From the NCBI GenBank assembly GCA_002238425.1, contig MPMJ01000022.1, forward strand, positions 1-47,746: 47,746 nt of DNA, in the 5' to 3' direction. Every line of letters starts with the position of its first letter. Within the stretch, counting starts at the first letter, position 1. The translations under genes and the position numbers were made by a program. The notes below the pieces were generated by a model. It was not told the DNA's origin and did no database searches. It saw only the letters and a program-made list of their open reading frames with translations. This document shows positions 35,813-44,565 of this stretch, one piece after another. The stretch comes from SAR202 cluster bacterium bin16 (GTDB lineage Bacteria > Chloroflexota > Dehalococcoidia > Lucifugimonadales > Australimonadaceae).

Positions 35813-36820
35813 CTAGTCCCCCGACAGCTGGAACACGAAGAGCAGCGCCACGATGTACGCGGGCGGCAGTGCGTACGTCAGGTGGCGCAGCGGCGCCAGC
35901 ACAGCCGTCCTGAAGCTACGGATGATGAGGAACCCGCCGCTCATCAGCACTACCGCGGCTCCCGCGGCCACGAAGTGCGCCGACTCCATCTCGGCCAGCA
36001 GCGGCCCGCCGGCGTAGAACAGTCCCGCTATCGGGATGACGAACAGGTTGAACGCGCAGCTCCCGTAGATGTTGCCGAGCACCAGCCCGTACGACCGCCG
36101 CATCGCCGCCGCGACCGTGACTGACGCCTCAGGCAACGTCGTGACGATGGAGACGAGCAGCACGCCGATGAAGCTGCGGCCCAGCCCCGTCGCCTCCGCG
36201 ATGCCGTCCGCGCTGATGGCCAGGAAGTACGCCGCTATCAGCACGACCCCTGCCGCAACGGAGAAACCAATCCATACGCGGGACGCGCTAGGCTTCGGCT
36301 CGCCCGCATCCCCGTTCTCCTCCTCCGCTGCCCCGGCGCGACCCTCGCGCCCCGCGTTGTAGACCATCTTCATCCCCACTACGTACCCCACCCCGATCAC
36401 CCCCGCGCCGACGCTCGTCGGCCCGAGTGCCCAGTCGCGCAACACCCCGAAGACGAACGCGATGATGCCCAGCACGATCGCCACGACCACGAGTGTTTGC
36501 GTGTCCTTCGGCTGGTTGTTGAACAGGTTCCTGACGCCGAACACGATCGCCACCAGCGAGATGGTGAAGATGTTGATCATGTCCGCGCCGAACACGTTGC
36601 CGAGCGCCAGCCCCGGCGCGTCGATCAGCACCGCTGTGATGTTCGTCATCAGCTCCGGCAGCGACGTCGCGACGCTCACCAGTATCGTGCCAACCCACAG
36701 GGTGCCCCATCCGGTGATTTCCGCGACCTGGTCCCCGTAGCGCGCGAGCGCGACGCCCGCGAGCACCACCAGCACTGCGCTGGCGAGGAATACGGGTACT
36801 GCTACGGCGAGGCTGTCCAT
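35813..36820 (-). CDS. Sodium/calcium exchanger family protein (YrbG-like)
   Basis: This 335-residue cation/Ca2+ antiporter has two homologous five-helix halves. The ion-binding alpha-1 repeat is VSVATSLPELMTNITAV with GLALGNVFGADMINI. The alpha-2 repeat is VSIVTTLPEASVTVAAA with YGLVLGNIYGSCAFNLF. The Glu residues in the two (S/T)LPE motifs coordinate the ion. A hydrophilic loop (about 155-180, rich in Glu/Gly) links the halves. The gene faces ctaG and is divergent from the aldolase gene. Ion specificity cannot be read here. Confidence 0.92.
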   Translation of the reverse strand: MDSLAVAVPVFLASAVLVVLAGVALARYGDQVAEITGWGTLWVGTILVSVATSLPELMTNITAVLIDAPGLALGNVFGADMINIFTISLVAIVFGVRNLFNNQPKDTQTLVVVAIVLGIIAFVFGVLRDWALGPTSVGAGVIGVGYVVGMKMVYNAGREGRAGAAEEENGDAGEPKPSASRVWIGFSVAAGVVLIAAYFLAISADGIAEATGLGRSFIGVLLVSIVTTLPEASVTVAAAMRRSYGLVLGNIYGSCAFNLFVIPIAGLFYAGGPLLAEMESAHFVAAGAAVVLMSGGFLIIRSFRTAVLAPLRHLTYALPPAYIVALLFVFQLSGD

Positions 36821-36856
36821 GCGATAAGGCTCCTTGGGGGTTGCTGCTCACCACTC

Positions 36857-36884
36857 CGTCATTCCCGCGAAAGCGGGAATCCAG
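36857..36884. repeat. Hairpin repeat, single full unit
   Basis: CGTCATTCCCGCG-AAA-GCGGGAATCCAG, identical to the full unit at 222-249, but without the upstream half unit. It lies in the 253-bp divergent gap (36821-37073) that should also contain the promoters of the exchanger and aldolase genes. A TATCAT at 36980-36985 is a weak -10 candidate for the latter. Confidence 0.85.
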
Positions 36885-37073
36885 ACGCGGGCGTAAGACG
36901 CACGCATGCGGCACGGCTTGGCTTGTTCGTTGGGTTGATGTAAGGGTCTCCTGATATGGCCGAGGCCGGTACCGGAGGGTATCATAGGCTCACTGTGCAC
37001 AGGGCTGCGGCGCACGTCTCAAGGCAGCCGCACAGGCGATACGACGAACCTTGTCAGGAGAAGGAGAGAACGA

Positions 37074-38114
37074 ATGGACATCAACGCACTGGCGCAGACC
37101 GCACAGGCGCTCGTGGCCCCAGCCAAAGGCATCCTCGCCGCCGACGAAAGCTCCGGGACCATCAAGCGGCGCTTCGACTCCATCAGCGTCGAGAGCACCG
37201 AGCAGAACCGGCGCGACTACCGTGAGATGCTCTTCACCGCCGAGGGCGGCGAGAACTACGTCAGCGGCGTCATCCTCTACGACGAGACCATCCGTCAGAA
37301 CGGCGCGGAGGGCGCTCCGCTCGTCGAGGGTTTGCAGAGCAGAGGCATCATCCCCGGCATCAAGGTCGACACCGGCGCGATGCCGCTCGCAGGCTCCCCC
37401 GGCGAACTCGTCACCGAGGGCCTGGACGGCCTTCGACCCCGCCTCGCCGAGTACTACGAACTCGGCGCGCGTTTCGCCAAGTGGCGCGCCGTCATCACCA
37501 TCGGCAGCGGCATCCCCAGCGCGAAGTGCATCGATGCCAACGCGCACGGCCTCGCCCGCTACGCCTCGCTCAGCCAGGAGGCCGGACTCGTCCCCATCGT
37601 CGAACCTGAGGTGCTCATAGACGGCGACCACACCATCGAGGCGGACCAGGAGATAACCGAGTGGACGCTCCGCGAGGTCTACGCTGCACTCGCGCTCTAC
37701 GACGTTGCCCTCGAAGGGACGCTCCTCAAGCCCAACATGGTCACCTCCGGCTCCACCGCGTCCAACCGCGCCCCGGCCACCGAGGTCGCCGTCAGGACGG
37801 TAGACGCATTCATGCGCTCCGTTCCTGCTGCCGTCCCCGGCATCGTCTTCCTCTCCGGTGGCCAGCCGGACGACGAGGCCACGCTGAACATGCACGAGAT
37901 CGCCAGCCGCGGGATGGCGGTCAACGCCCCGTGGCAACTGAGCTACTCCTTCGGGCGCGGCCTACAGGCCCTCCCGCTCAACACATGGCTCGGCGACCCC
38001 GCCAACGTCCCCGCCGCCCAGAAGGCGTACCTCCACCGCTGCAAGCTCACCAGCGCCGCCCGCCAGGGCGCCTACTCCGCCGACATGGAGAAGGACCTCG
38101 CAGCCAGCAACTGA
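37074..38114 (+). CDS. Class I fructose-bisphosphate aldolase
   Basis: This 346-residue Schiff-base aldolase interconverts fructose 1,6-bisphosphate and two triose phosphates. The Schiff-base lysine is K219 in LLKPNMVTSG, equivalent to K229 of rabbit aldolase. K136 (AKWR), E179 (VEPEV) and the N-terminal KGILAADESSGTIKRRF are also as in animal/plant-type class I aldolases. Length is close to the animal enzyme (about 360), though the C-terminal Tyr tail is absent. ATG at 37074 follows AAGGAGAG. Together with glpX 2 kb downstream it supports gluconeogenesis. Confidence 0.95.
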   Translation: MDINALAQTAQALVAPAKGILAADESSGTIKRRFDSISVESTEQNRRDYREMLFTAEGGENYVSGVILYDETIRQNGAEGAPLVEGLQSRGIIPGIKVDTGAMPLAGSPGELVTEGLDGLRPRLAEYYELGARFAKWRAVITIGSGIPSAKCIDANAHGLARYASLSQEAGLVPIVEPEVLIDGDHTIEADQEITEWTLREVYAALALYDVALEGTLLKPNMVTSGSTASNRAPATEVAVRTVDAFMRSVPAAVPGIVFLSGGQPDDEATLNMHEIASRGMAVNAPWQLSYSFGRGLQALPLNTWLGDPANVPAAQKAYLHRCKLTSAARQGAYSADMEKDLAASN

Positions 38115-38142
38115 GCCCGCGCAGCACACGCATAGAGCAACC

Positions 38143-38171
38143 GAGAGGGCGATGGCATCCATCGCCCTCTC
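38143..38171 (+). terminator. Terminator of the aldolase gene
   Basis: GAGAGGGCGATGG (38143-38155) pairs perfectly with CCATCGCCCTCTC (38159-38171), a 13-bp stem with a 3-nt loop, followed by TCGTTCTCC. It lies 29 bp after the aldolase stop. Confidence 0.8.
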
Positions 38172-38188
38172 TCGTTCTCCTGGAATTC

Positions 38189-38216
38189 CGTCATTCCCGC
38201 GAAAGCGGGAATCCAG
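38189..38216. repeat. Hairpin repeat, single full unit
   Basis: Another exact full unit (CGTCATTCCCGCG...GGGAATCCAG) directly after the aldolase terminator. Confidence 0.85.
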
Positions 38217-38292
38217 GGTGGCTGTCAGGCCACGCGGTGTTTCTGGTGTAGGGGCACCCCTTGTGGGCGCCCTGCCTCGTCCCTTCTCCTAC

Positions 38293-39324
38293 CTACCCCA
38301 CGCACTCCCGGTACAGCGCCTCATACCCATCCACCATGCGCTCCACCGTAAACCGACCCTCGACGTGCGACCGCACCGCGCGGCGATCGAGCGCTGCCGC
38401 TCTCGCGATAGCCGCGACCGCCTCATCCTCTGACTCCACGAGGCACCCCGACGCCCCGTCCGCCACCAGCTCCGGCATCGAGCCACGAGGGTAGGTGACC
38501 ACCGGCGTCCCGCACGCCATCGCCTCCGCCGCCGCGAGCCCGAATGGCTCGTCCCACTGCAGCGGGAAGAGGAACGCCTTCGCCCGAGACACGATCTCCA
38601 GCACGTCGGCGTTCGGCGCCTCCTCGATATGCGTCACCCGGTCGCCGTCGACGTGCGGCAGCACCTCCTCCTCGTAGAACGCCCGGCTCCACGGGAGGTA
38701 GCGCGACACCGGCCCGATGAGCACCAGCCGCTCCCCGGCGGCCTGCGCGATGCGTATCGCCTCGGCGATGCCCTTGGTGGGCGTCATGCGCGCCACGAGC
38801 ACGAGATAGTCCTCCGCCATTTCGCCGAACGGGATGTGCTCGACATCCAGACCGTTGTAGACCACCGGCAGGTCCGGCTCGTCCAGCAACTCCGCCTGTC
38901 TGCGGCTCACGCACACGGGACGCAAGCTCGGTATCTCCCGACGGTAGTATTCGTGCAGGTGACGCTCGATGTAGTGGTACGTCAGCAGCGTCGGCGTCGC
39001 AGTGAATGGCGCGAAGTACTGCGCGAGCACCGGCCAGTGCCCGTGGATGACGTCCACCTCGCCCGCGCTCCGGTACGCCTCGAACGCGTTGCGCGCCTCC
39101 AACTCCTTCTCGATGTACAAGGTCACGTCGGGCTGATCGAGCGTCGCGCGCTCCGTCACGGCGCGCAAGGAGGCTGCTGTCGAGGAGTCGCCGGAGGCGT
39201 GGAGCCGTACGTCGTGTCCGCGCCGCACGAGCTCCTCCGTGAGGTGGGAGACCATCATCTCCGTGCCGCCGTGCGTTGGCGGCGGCACGGGGATGTACAC
39301 GCTCGTGATCTGCGCTATCCGCAC
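38293..39324 (-). CDS. Glycosyltransferase family 4 protein
   Basis: This 343-residue GT-B fold protein starts MRIAQITSVYIPVPPPTHGG, where the GG loop binds the acceptor/donor phosphate. The C-terminal nucleotide-sugar domain includes the E-x7-E type motif EPFGLAAAEAMACGTPVV (about 258-275). GT4 enzymes are retaining transferases that use UDP-, GDP- or ADP-sugars. Donor and acceptor are unknown. It lies 9 bp downstream of the DUF6159-like gene on the same strand and could be co-transcribed. Confidence 0.9.
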   Translation of the reverse strand: MRIAQITSVYIPVPPPTHGGTEMMVSHLTEELVRRGHDVRLHASGDSSTAASLRAVTERATLDQPDVTLYIEKELEARNAFEAYRSAGEVDVIHGHWPVLAQYFAPFTATPTLLTYHYIERHLHEYYRREIPSLRPVCVSRRQAELLDEPDLPVVYNGLDVEHIPFGEMAEDYLVLVARMTPTKGIAEAIRIAQAAGERLVLIGPVSRYLPWSRAFYEEEVLPHVDGDRVTHIEEAPNADVLEIVSRAKAFLFPLQWDEPFGLAAAEAMACGTPVVTYPRGSMPELVADGASGCLVESEDEAVAAIARAAALDRRAVRSHVEGRFTVERMVDGYEALYRECVG

Positions 39325-39333
39325 CGGGCGACG

Positions 39334-40155
39334 CTACGCCGGGCGGTACGCCATCTGCAGCGTCGGCAGGTCGAACCCCTGCGGCTGCAGCCCGACTGCG
39401 TAGTCGTACAGCGCTGCCTTGAAGATGCCCTCCAGGGTTTGCACGATGGTCAGCGCTGTCGCCATCAACACGACACCCAGCAGGATGCCCGCCCCGACGT
39501 TGACCAGCCCCACCAGCACCGCGGGGACGATCGCGATGATTGCGGCCACGATGTAGAACAGGACGAAGCTGAAGCTCGCCGTGATCTGCCGCCCCCACGT
39601 CTGGCGCACGATGCTCGCCGAGCGCTTGATCCCGCTGATGGGCCCCTGCTCCTCCGCGACGATCACCGGCACCACGAAGAACGTCAGGAACTCCCACACC
39701 CCGCCGACCATGCGCAGCAGCAGGCCGGCGAGCGGGATCCGTCGGGACGCCGCCCGGAGCGCCATCAGGACGATGGTGACCGTGGCAGTGATGAGCGCCC
39801 ACAGCACGAGGTGATGCACGTGCTTCAGGGCGTGACTCAAGCCTGAGCCCACGTCGGGATCGCCCCCGCGCAGCCGCTCCAGTGCCGCCGACACGAGCGA
39901 TGCGTTGAAGAACGTCGTGATGATGTAAGCCAGCACCACGAAGATCACCATCCCTGCCTGGACCGAACTCTCAGCGGTGGTTGTGCCGTCTCCGCCGGTG
40001 ACCTCCCCCAACAGCCCCAGCCCGCCGAACACGACGACCAGGATGAGTATCGAGATGGCTGAGAACACGGGGAACAGCATCAACTCCTTGTCCAGCATCA
40101 GCACGTCCCAGCTCATCTTCATCAGGTGGAAGGTGTGTTTGATCGTGTTGCACAT
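39334..40155 (-). CDS. Membrane protein of the DUF6159 type
   Basis: This 273-residue hydrophobic protein begins with FHLMKMSWDVLMLDKELMLF and has about five or six membrane segments. The central WEFLTFFVVPVIVAEEQGPI and IKRSASIVRQTWGRQI fit DUF6159 proteins as I recall them; that assignment is from memory of pattern. The function is unknown. It is divergent from glpX (123-bp gap) and precedes the glycosyltransferase. Confidence 0.7.
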   Translation of the reverse strand: MCNTIKHTFHLMKMSWDVLMLDKELMLFPVFSAISILILVVVFGGLGLLGEVTGGDGTTTAESSVQAGMVIFVVLAYIITTFFNASLVSAALERLRGGDPDVGSGLSHALKHVHHLVLWALITATVTIVLMALRAASRRIPLAGLLLRMVGGVWEFLTFFVVPVIVAEEQGPISGIKRSASIVRQTWGRQITASFSFVLFYIVAAIIAIVPAVLVGLVNVGAGILLGVVLMATALTIVQTLEGIFKAALYDYAVGLQPQGFDLPTLQMAYRPA

Positions 40156-40233
40156 GCTCCCGTCCTCCTACCGCGAAAGGTTTGGTTCGGGGGCGCCCGC
40201 GCCGAGTATACGGCATCCCCGCCGCCCCGCTGA

Positions 40234-40239
40234 TAGAAT
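40234..40239 (+). promoter_or_regulatory. Possible -10 of glpX
   Basis: TGA-TAGAAT (40231-40239) lies 40 bp before the glpX ATG. The -35 is not evident. Weak evidence. Confidence 0.35.
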
Positions 40240-40278
40240 CTCCCCGCGCCCGCATCCAACCGGAGGACGTATCACCTG

Positions 40279-41271
40279 ATGACACAACGAACCAGACAAC
40301 CCATCGAACGCAACGTGGCTATGGAGCTCGTCCGCGTTACTGAGGCCGCCGCCATGTCCGCCGCTCGCCACATGGGACTCGGCGACAAGGAGATGGTCGA
40401 CCAGGCCGCTGTCGACGCCATGCGCCACACCCTGGACGGCGTCAGCATGGACGGCATCGTCGTCATCGGCGAGGGTGAGAAGGACGAAGCCCCCATGCTC
40501 TACATCGGCGAGCAGATTGGCGACGGCTCCGACCCCAAGGTGGACATAGCCGTCGACCCCATAGACGGCACAACGCTGCTCTCCAAGGGCATGCCGGGGG
40601 CCATCGCCACCATCGCCCTCTCCGCCCGCGGCACCATGCACGTCCCCGCGGACATCTTCTACATGGACAAGATCGCCGTCGGCCCCGGCGCCGCCGGCGT
40701 GATAGACATCGAGGCCCCCGTCGAGACCAACCTCGCCAACATCGGCAAGGCGCTCGGTCGCAAAATGGGAGAGATCACCGTCGCCGTGCTGGACCGCCCT
40801 CGCCACGAGGACCTGCTGAAGCAGATACGCGGCGCCGGAGCGCGCGTGAAGCTCGTGCCTGACGGCGACATCGCCACCGTCATCCAGGCCGCACTGCCGG
40901 ACTCGCCTATCCAGGCCGCGATGGGCATCGGTGGCTCACCGGAGGGCGTCCTCGCCGCCGCCGCCGTGCGTTGCACCGGCGGGGCCATCCAGTGCAAGCC
41001 CTGGCCGCGTAACGACGAGGAACGCCAGGCCGCCATCGAGCGCGGCACCGATGTCGACCACATCTACGACACGATGGAACTCGTCGGTGGAGAGGACGTC
41101 TTCTTCTCCGCCACCGGCGCGAGCACCGGCGAGATGCTGCGCGGCGTCCGCTTCTTCGCAGGCGGCGCCTCCACGCAATCGCTCGTTATGCGCTCCCGCT
41201 CCGGCACCATCCGCTGGATCGACTCCTTCCACAACTTCGACCGCCTCGACAAGATCCGCTACGAGTCCTGA
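40279..41271 (+). CDS. glpX: Class II fructose-1,6-bisphosphatase
   Basis: This 330-residue metal-dependent phosphatase removes the C1 phosphate of fructose 1,6-bisphosphate, the gluconeogenic step. GlpX-family landmarks: the start [20 protein letters not shown], the metal site [25 protein letters not shown] (Li-sensitive phosphatase motif DPxDGT) and [14 protein letters not shown]. Length is normal. CGGAGG lies upstream of the ATG. purT follows 7 bp after the stop. Confidence 0.95.
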   Translation: MTQRTRQPIERNVAMELVRVTEAAAMSAARHMGLGDKEMVDQAAVDAMRHTLDGVSMDGIVVIGEGEKDEAPMLYIGEQIGDGSDPKVDIAVDPIDGTTLLSKGMPGAIATIALSARGTMHVPADIFYMDKIAVGPGAAGVIDIEAPVETNLANIGKALGRKMGEITVAVLDRPRHEDLLKQIRGAGARVKLVPDGDIATVIQAALPDSPIQAAMGIGGSPEGVLAAAAVRCTGGAIQCKPWPRNDEERQAAIERGTDVDHIYDTMELVGGEDVFFSATGASTGEMLRGVRFFAGGASTQSLVMRSRSGTIRWIDSFHNFDRLDKIRYES

Positions 41272-41278
41272 CCCGCGC

Positions 41279-42496
41279 ATGGCGTCCATCGGCACACCGC
41301 TCTCCCCGACGGCGACGCGCCTCCTGCTGCTCGGCTCTGGCGAGTTGGGCAGGGAGGTCGCCATCGAGGCGCAGCGTCTCGGCGTCGAGGTCATCGCCGC
41401 CGACCGCTACCCCAACGCCCCCGCGATGCAGGTCGCGCACCGTGCCCACGTCTTCTCGATGCTGGACGGCGCCGCGCTCCGCCGCGTCGTAGAGGCGGAA
41501 CGGCCCCACCTCATCGTGCCCGAGGTCGAGGCCATCGCGACTCCCACGCTCGTCGAGCTGGAGAGCGAGGGCTGGCGCGTCATCCCCACCGCCCGCGCGG
41601 CGCGCCTCACCATGGACAGGGAGGGCATACGCAGACTCGCCGCCGAGGAACTCGGGCTCCGCACCTCGCCCTACCGCTTCGCCGACAGCGAGGACGAGGT
41701 GCGTGACGCCGTCGACGCCATCGGTCTCCCTGCCATCGTGAAGCCCGTGATGAGCTCCTCCGGCCACGGACAAAGCGTCCTGGGCGACGCAGGCGACATC
41801 GCCCCGGCGTGGCGATTCGCCATCGAGAACGCTCGCGGCGACGGCACCCGCGTCATCGTCGAGGGCTTCGTCCCGTTCGACTACGAGATCACGCTCCTCA
41901 CCGTGCGCCACGCGGCCGGTACCTCATTCTGCGAACCCATCGGCCACCTGCAGGTCGACGGCGACTACCGCGAGTCGTGGCAGCCCCAGCCCATGACGCC
42001 GGGTGCTTTGGAGGAATCACAACGCATCGCCGAAGCCGTGACCGGCGCGCTCGGCGGAACGGGCATCTTCGGTGTCGAACTCTTCATAAGGGGCGACGAC
42101 GTCTGGTTCAGCGAAGTCTCACCCCGCCCCCACGACACCGGCATGGTCACGCTCGTCTCGCAGGACCTCTCCGAATTCGCGCTGCACGTCCGCGCCATCC
42201 TTGGTCTGCCCGTCCCTGCGATACGCCAGCACGGCCCCGCCGCCTCCTGTGCGTTGCTCGTCGACGGCACGTCCTCGTCCGTCACCTACGAAGGCTTGGA
42301 CGAGGCCCTTACCGAGCCGGACACCGCGCTGCGCCTCTTCGGCAAACCGGAGGTCACCGGCCACCGCCGCATGGGCGTCGCACTCGCCCTCGGCGGCACG
42401 GGCGCCGAAGCCCGCGCCCAGGCCCGCGGCGCCACGGTCGACGAGCCCCGCGCCAGGGCCCGCCGCGCCGCCTCCGCCATCCGCCCCGTCCTATAA
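41279..42496 (+). CDS. purT: Formate-dependent phosphoribosylglycinamide formyltransferase (PurT)
   Basis: This 405-residue ATP-grasp enzyme makes formyl-GAR from GAR, formate and ATP in purine synthesis. Motifs: the N-terminal [36 protein letters not shown], the ATP-grasp lid [12 protein letters not shown], and the metal-binding [25 protein letters not shown] area. ATG at 41279 gives the usual N-terminus; the open frame further upstream overlaps glpX. It is unusual next to glpX and I infer simple co-transcription. Confidence 0.95.
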   Translation: MASIGTPLSPTATRLLLLGSGELGREVAIEAQRLGVEVIAADRYPNAPAMQVAHRAHVFSMLDGAALRRVVEAERPHLIVPEVEAIATPTLVELESEGWRVIPTARAARLTMDREGIRRLAAEELGLRTSPYRFADSEDEVRDAVDAIGLPAIVKPVMSSSGHGQSVLGDAGDIAPAWRFAIENARGDGTRVIVEGFVPFDYEITLLTVRHAAGTSFCEPIGHLQVDGDYRESWQPQPMTPGALEESQRIAEAVTGALGGTGIFGVELFIRGDDVWFSEVSPRPHDTGMVTLVSQDLSEFALHVRAILGLPVPAIRQHGPAASCALLVDGTSSSVTYEGLDEALTEPDTALRLFGKPEVTGHRRMGVALALGGTGAEARAQARGATVDEPRARARRAASAIRPVL

Positions 42497-42503
42497 CCCC
42501 TCC

Positions 42504-42529
42504 TCATGCCCGCGAAGTGGGAATCCGGA
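42504..42529. repeat. Degenerate hairpin repeat
   Basis: TCATGCCCGCGAAGTGGGAATCC resembles the full unit but has changes in both stem arms. It lies between the convergent purT and DUF6941-like genes. Confidence 0.6.
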
Positions 42530-42554
42530 CGCGCGGCGTGTCGGAGAGAGCGCC

Positions 42555-42959
42555 TCAGCCCGCCGGCTTCTCAGTAACCCGGAAATGAAGTGCGTGAACT
42601 TCGATGCCGTCCAATAGCCAGCTTACCTGGTAGTCACCGAATCTCTCGAAACGAAGCCCGTACAGGCCATTCACGATCCGGGATGTTCGGTAGGTCATGC
42701 CTTCAGCGGGTGCAGGGATATGCAGGTTGTCGGTTATTGCCGGGATGATGTCCTTGGCGTCGGCGTCCTGCACATGCATTTCGAACGTTCTGTCCCTGCG
42801 CGTTTCGTTCGGAGTGAACTTGAGCGCGAGAACGGTGAAGAGTTGTGGGTGCATTGCCGGTAAGGTGTCTGCGTAGATCGAATCGATTCCGATACCAACC
42901 GCAGTAAGTTTGTTGCCGGGGTCCGCATAGTCACAGAGGAATGCATATTCGACGTTCAT
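42555..42959 (-). CDS. DUF6941-like small protein
   Basis: This 134-residue protein starts MNVEYAFLCDYADPGNKLTA, with a beta-rich pattern, HPQLFTVLALKF in the middle and SWLLDGIEVHALHFRV at the end. It resembles the DUF6941 family as I remember it; the function is unknown. ATG at 42959 is preferred over a longer frame to 43112 because that extension overlaps hicB. It starts 5 bp after the hicB stop, so it is probably co-transcribed with the toxin-antitoxin pair. Confidence 0.65.
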   Translation of the reverse strand: MNVEYAFLCDYADPGNKLTAVGIGIDSIYADTLPAMHPQLFTVLALKFTPNETRRDRTFEMHVQDADAKDIIPAITDNLHIPAPAEGMTYRTSRIVNGLYGLRFERFGDYQVSWLLDGIEVHALHFRVTEKPAG

Positions 42960-42964
42960 GGGGG

Positions 42965-43237
42965 TTAGGCCGTACCAGTCGAGGTCGTTGGCCACGTCTT
43001 GAAGTGCGAAGGGGAGTCCGGCGTTCTGGCCATGGAGTGGTAGAGCACGGCCTCGATAGCCTCGTGCATGTTCGCCTTGAGTTCCTCGAGTGTTTCGCCC
43101 TGTGAGAGACACCCAGGCATCTCCAGCACTTCTCCCCAGTAGCCGGATTCTCCCTCCTCAGCCTCGTGGACAAGGATGTTGAACCCAGAGATGCTGACTC
43201 TCACCTCTGTCTCGCCTCGCCTGATTGTAGTCATCAT
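42965..43237 (-). CDS. hicB: HicB-family antitoxin
   Basis: This 90-residue protein has the degenerate RNase H-like HicB core: GYWGEVLEMPGCLSQGETLE followed by ELKANMHEAIEAVLYHSM. HicB neutralises HicA and often represses the operon. No C-terminal helix-turn-helix or ribbon-helix-helix is evident; the tail (about 70-90) is Thr/Ser-rich and unlike family members. Two adjacent ATG codons (43237, 43234) are possible starts. It lies 21 bp downstream of hicA. Confidence 0.85.
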   Translation of the reverse strand: MMTTIRRGETEVRVSISGFNILVHEAEEGESGYWGEVLEMPGCLSQGETLEELKANMHEAIEAVLYHSMARTPDSPSHFKTWPTTSTGTA

Positions 43238-43258
43238 TCCCTCCCGAGGGATGCGCGC

Positions 43259-43474
43259 CTACACGCTATCTAGGAACTCCTGCTCAGTTCTGCCTGATAG
43301 CTTGATGAGCCTCTTGAGCAACCCAATCCTGAGGATACCAGCGGGGACCGAGAGGTTGTACCCATTCAGGTTTACAACGCGATGGCTACCCTTGCCCCTA
43401 CGCTCTGCTCCGCCGAGCCGAACCAAGGCTTTCACTGCATCTTCCTGTCGGATGTTCCTGAGCGACGGTGCCAA
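43259..43474 (-). CDS. hicA: HicA-family mRNA interferase toxin
   Basis: This 71-residue dsRBD-like toxin has the catalytic His31 in GKGSHRVVN, the FxxxG-like LVRLGGAERR region and a C-terminal LLKRLIKLSGRTEQEFL. HicA cleaves mRNA and is kept inactive by HicB. The start is TTG at 43474, with AAGG 8 bp upstream. Gene order toxin-antitoxin is the classic hicAB order. No conserved position is obviously lost, so it may be active. Confidence 0.85.
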   Translation of the reverse strand: MAPSLRNIRQEDAVKALVRLGGAERRGKGSHRVVNLNGYNLSVPAGILRIGLLKRLIKLSGRTEQEFLDSV

Positions 43475-43613
43475 GGGTCACGCCTTGTGGCTATCTTACG
43501 TCAACAGGATGCTTGACACGATTTCCCCTACTCCAAGAATGTGGCCCTCAAGTAAGGGAGATGTTCTTGACCAAACCACTCACGACTCCACGCGCACGTC
43601 CCGCCTCCGGGAG

Positions 43614-43622
43614 TGCTACACT
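43614..43622 (+). promoter_or_regulatory. Extended -10 promoter of the Rieske-pterin cluster
   Basis: TGC-TACACT lies 34 bp before the Rieske ATG. No -35 is evident. It resembles TGC-TACAAT upstream of rpsB. Confidence 0.45.
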
Positions 43623-43655
43623 CGCCCCGCAAACTGGCGCTTTAGGGGAGGTACC

Positions 43656-43991
43656 ATGACCGAACAGCCCGACTTCGTAGCCCTCTGCAACGTGGACGAC
43701 GTCCGCCCCGGCGAGGCCCGGCACTTCCGGCCCACCGCTGGCAAGTGGCGCCTCAAGCCCATGGCTGTCTGGAACGAGAACGGCGAGTTCCACATCACCA
43801 ACTACGTCTGCCCCCACAGCGGCGGCCCGCTCAGCGAGGGCAAGATCGAGAACGGCGTCATCGAGTGCCCCTGGCACGCATGGCAGTTCAACGTTGCCGA
43901 CGGCAAGTCCGCACGCGGCGACGGCCACGCCATCGCCATCTACGAGTGCAAGGTCGAGGGCGGTGAGGTCCTCGTGGGCGACGTCAAGTAA
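43656..43991 (+). CDS. Rieske [2Fe-2S] domain protein
   Basis: This 111-residue protein is a single Rieske domain with the cluster ligands C52 and H54 (VCPHSGGPLS) and C71 and H74 (CPWHAWQF). Stand-alone Rieske ferredoxins usually pass electrons to oxygenases or reductases. It has no signal peptide, so it is cytoplasmic. ATG at 43656 is preceded by AGGGGAGG. It is 12 bp upstream of the first PTPS gene and probably the first gene of that transcript. Its partner is unknown. Confidence 0.9.
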   Translation: MTEQPDFVALCNVDDVRPGEARHFRPTAGKWRLKPMAVWNENGEFHITNYVCPHSGGPLSEGKIENGVIECPWHAWQFNVADGKSARGDGHAIAIYECKVEGGEVLVGDVK

Positions 43992-44003
43992 GCGAATACC
44001 CGC

Positions 44004-44420
44004 ATGGGCCCCGTAACCATCTCGCGCCGGTTCGACTTCTCCGCCAGCCACCGCTACTACCGCGATGACTGGAGCGAGGAGGAGAACCGGCGTGTGTTCG
44101 GCCTATGCGCCCTGCCCAACGGCCACGGCCACAACTACACGCTGGAGGTCGCCGTCTCCGGCGAGCCCGATCCGGAAACCGGCATGGTCATCAACCTCGT
44201 CGACCTCAAGTCCGCCGTCGAGGGCGTCCTCGTCGACTTCGACCACAAGCACCTCAACCTCGATACCCCGTGGTTCACCGACCGCCAGCCGACCACCGAG
44301 AACCTCGCCGCCGTGCTCTGGGACCGCATCGCGGGCACTCTGGACGGTGCGAAGCTGTCCCGCCTCCGTCTCTACGAGGCCGACGACCTCTACGTCGACT
44401 ACTTCGGAGCAACGGCATGA
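44004..44420 (+). CDS. 6-pyruvoyltetrahydropterin synthase / QueD superfamily protein, copy 1
   Basis: This 138-residue T-fold enzyme has zinc ligands H16, H41 and H43, the catalytic Cys35, D80-H81 (DFDHKHLN) and a pterin-anchoring Glu125 (LYEADDLYV). The motif is C-x5-HGH (CALPNGHGHNY), as in PTPS that make 6-pyruvoyltetrahydropterin, and not the C-x3-HGH of QueD. The substrate would be dihydroneopterin triphosphate. The stop is fused with an ATGA whose ATG begins a copy of the next gene's start (see the repeat at 44405-44565). No good ribosome site is seen before 44004. Confidence 0.85.
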   Translation: MGPVTISRRFDFSASHRYYRDDWSEEENRRVFGLCALPNGHGHNYTLEVAVSGEPDPETGMVINLVDLKSAVEGVLVDFDHKHLNLDTPWFTDRQPTTENLAAVLWDRIAGTLDGAKLSRLRLYEADDLYVDYFGATA

Positions 44421-44565
44421 GCGCGCCCATCGTCCACCTCCATTTCCCGTCATTCCCGCCCCTTTCGTCATTCCCGCGAAGGCGGGAATCCAGCAGCCCT
44501 GTGGCCCATGCTGATGCTGCGGCTCAGCTCGGAGCAACGGCATGAACGCCCCCGTCGTCCACCTC
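44405..44565 (+). repeat. 36-bp direct duplication flanking a hairpin-repeat insertion
   Basis: CGGAGCAACGGCATGA with the following CGTCCACCTC region occurs at 44405-44440 and 44530-44565, 125 bp apart, with 3 mismatches in 36. Between the copies lies the 45-nt hairpin repeat. The first copy is the end of PTPS copy 1 plus a former start of copy 2; the second copy is the present start of copy 2. Confidence 0.85.
44449..44493. repeat. 45-nt composite hairpin repeat, copy 3
   Basis: Half unit GTCATTCCCGC followed after 18 nt by the full unit GTCATTCCCGCG-AAG-GCGGGAATCCAG. It lies between the two PTPS genes. Confidence 0.85.
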
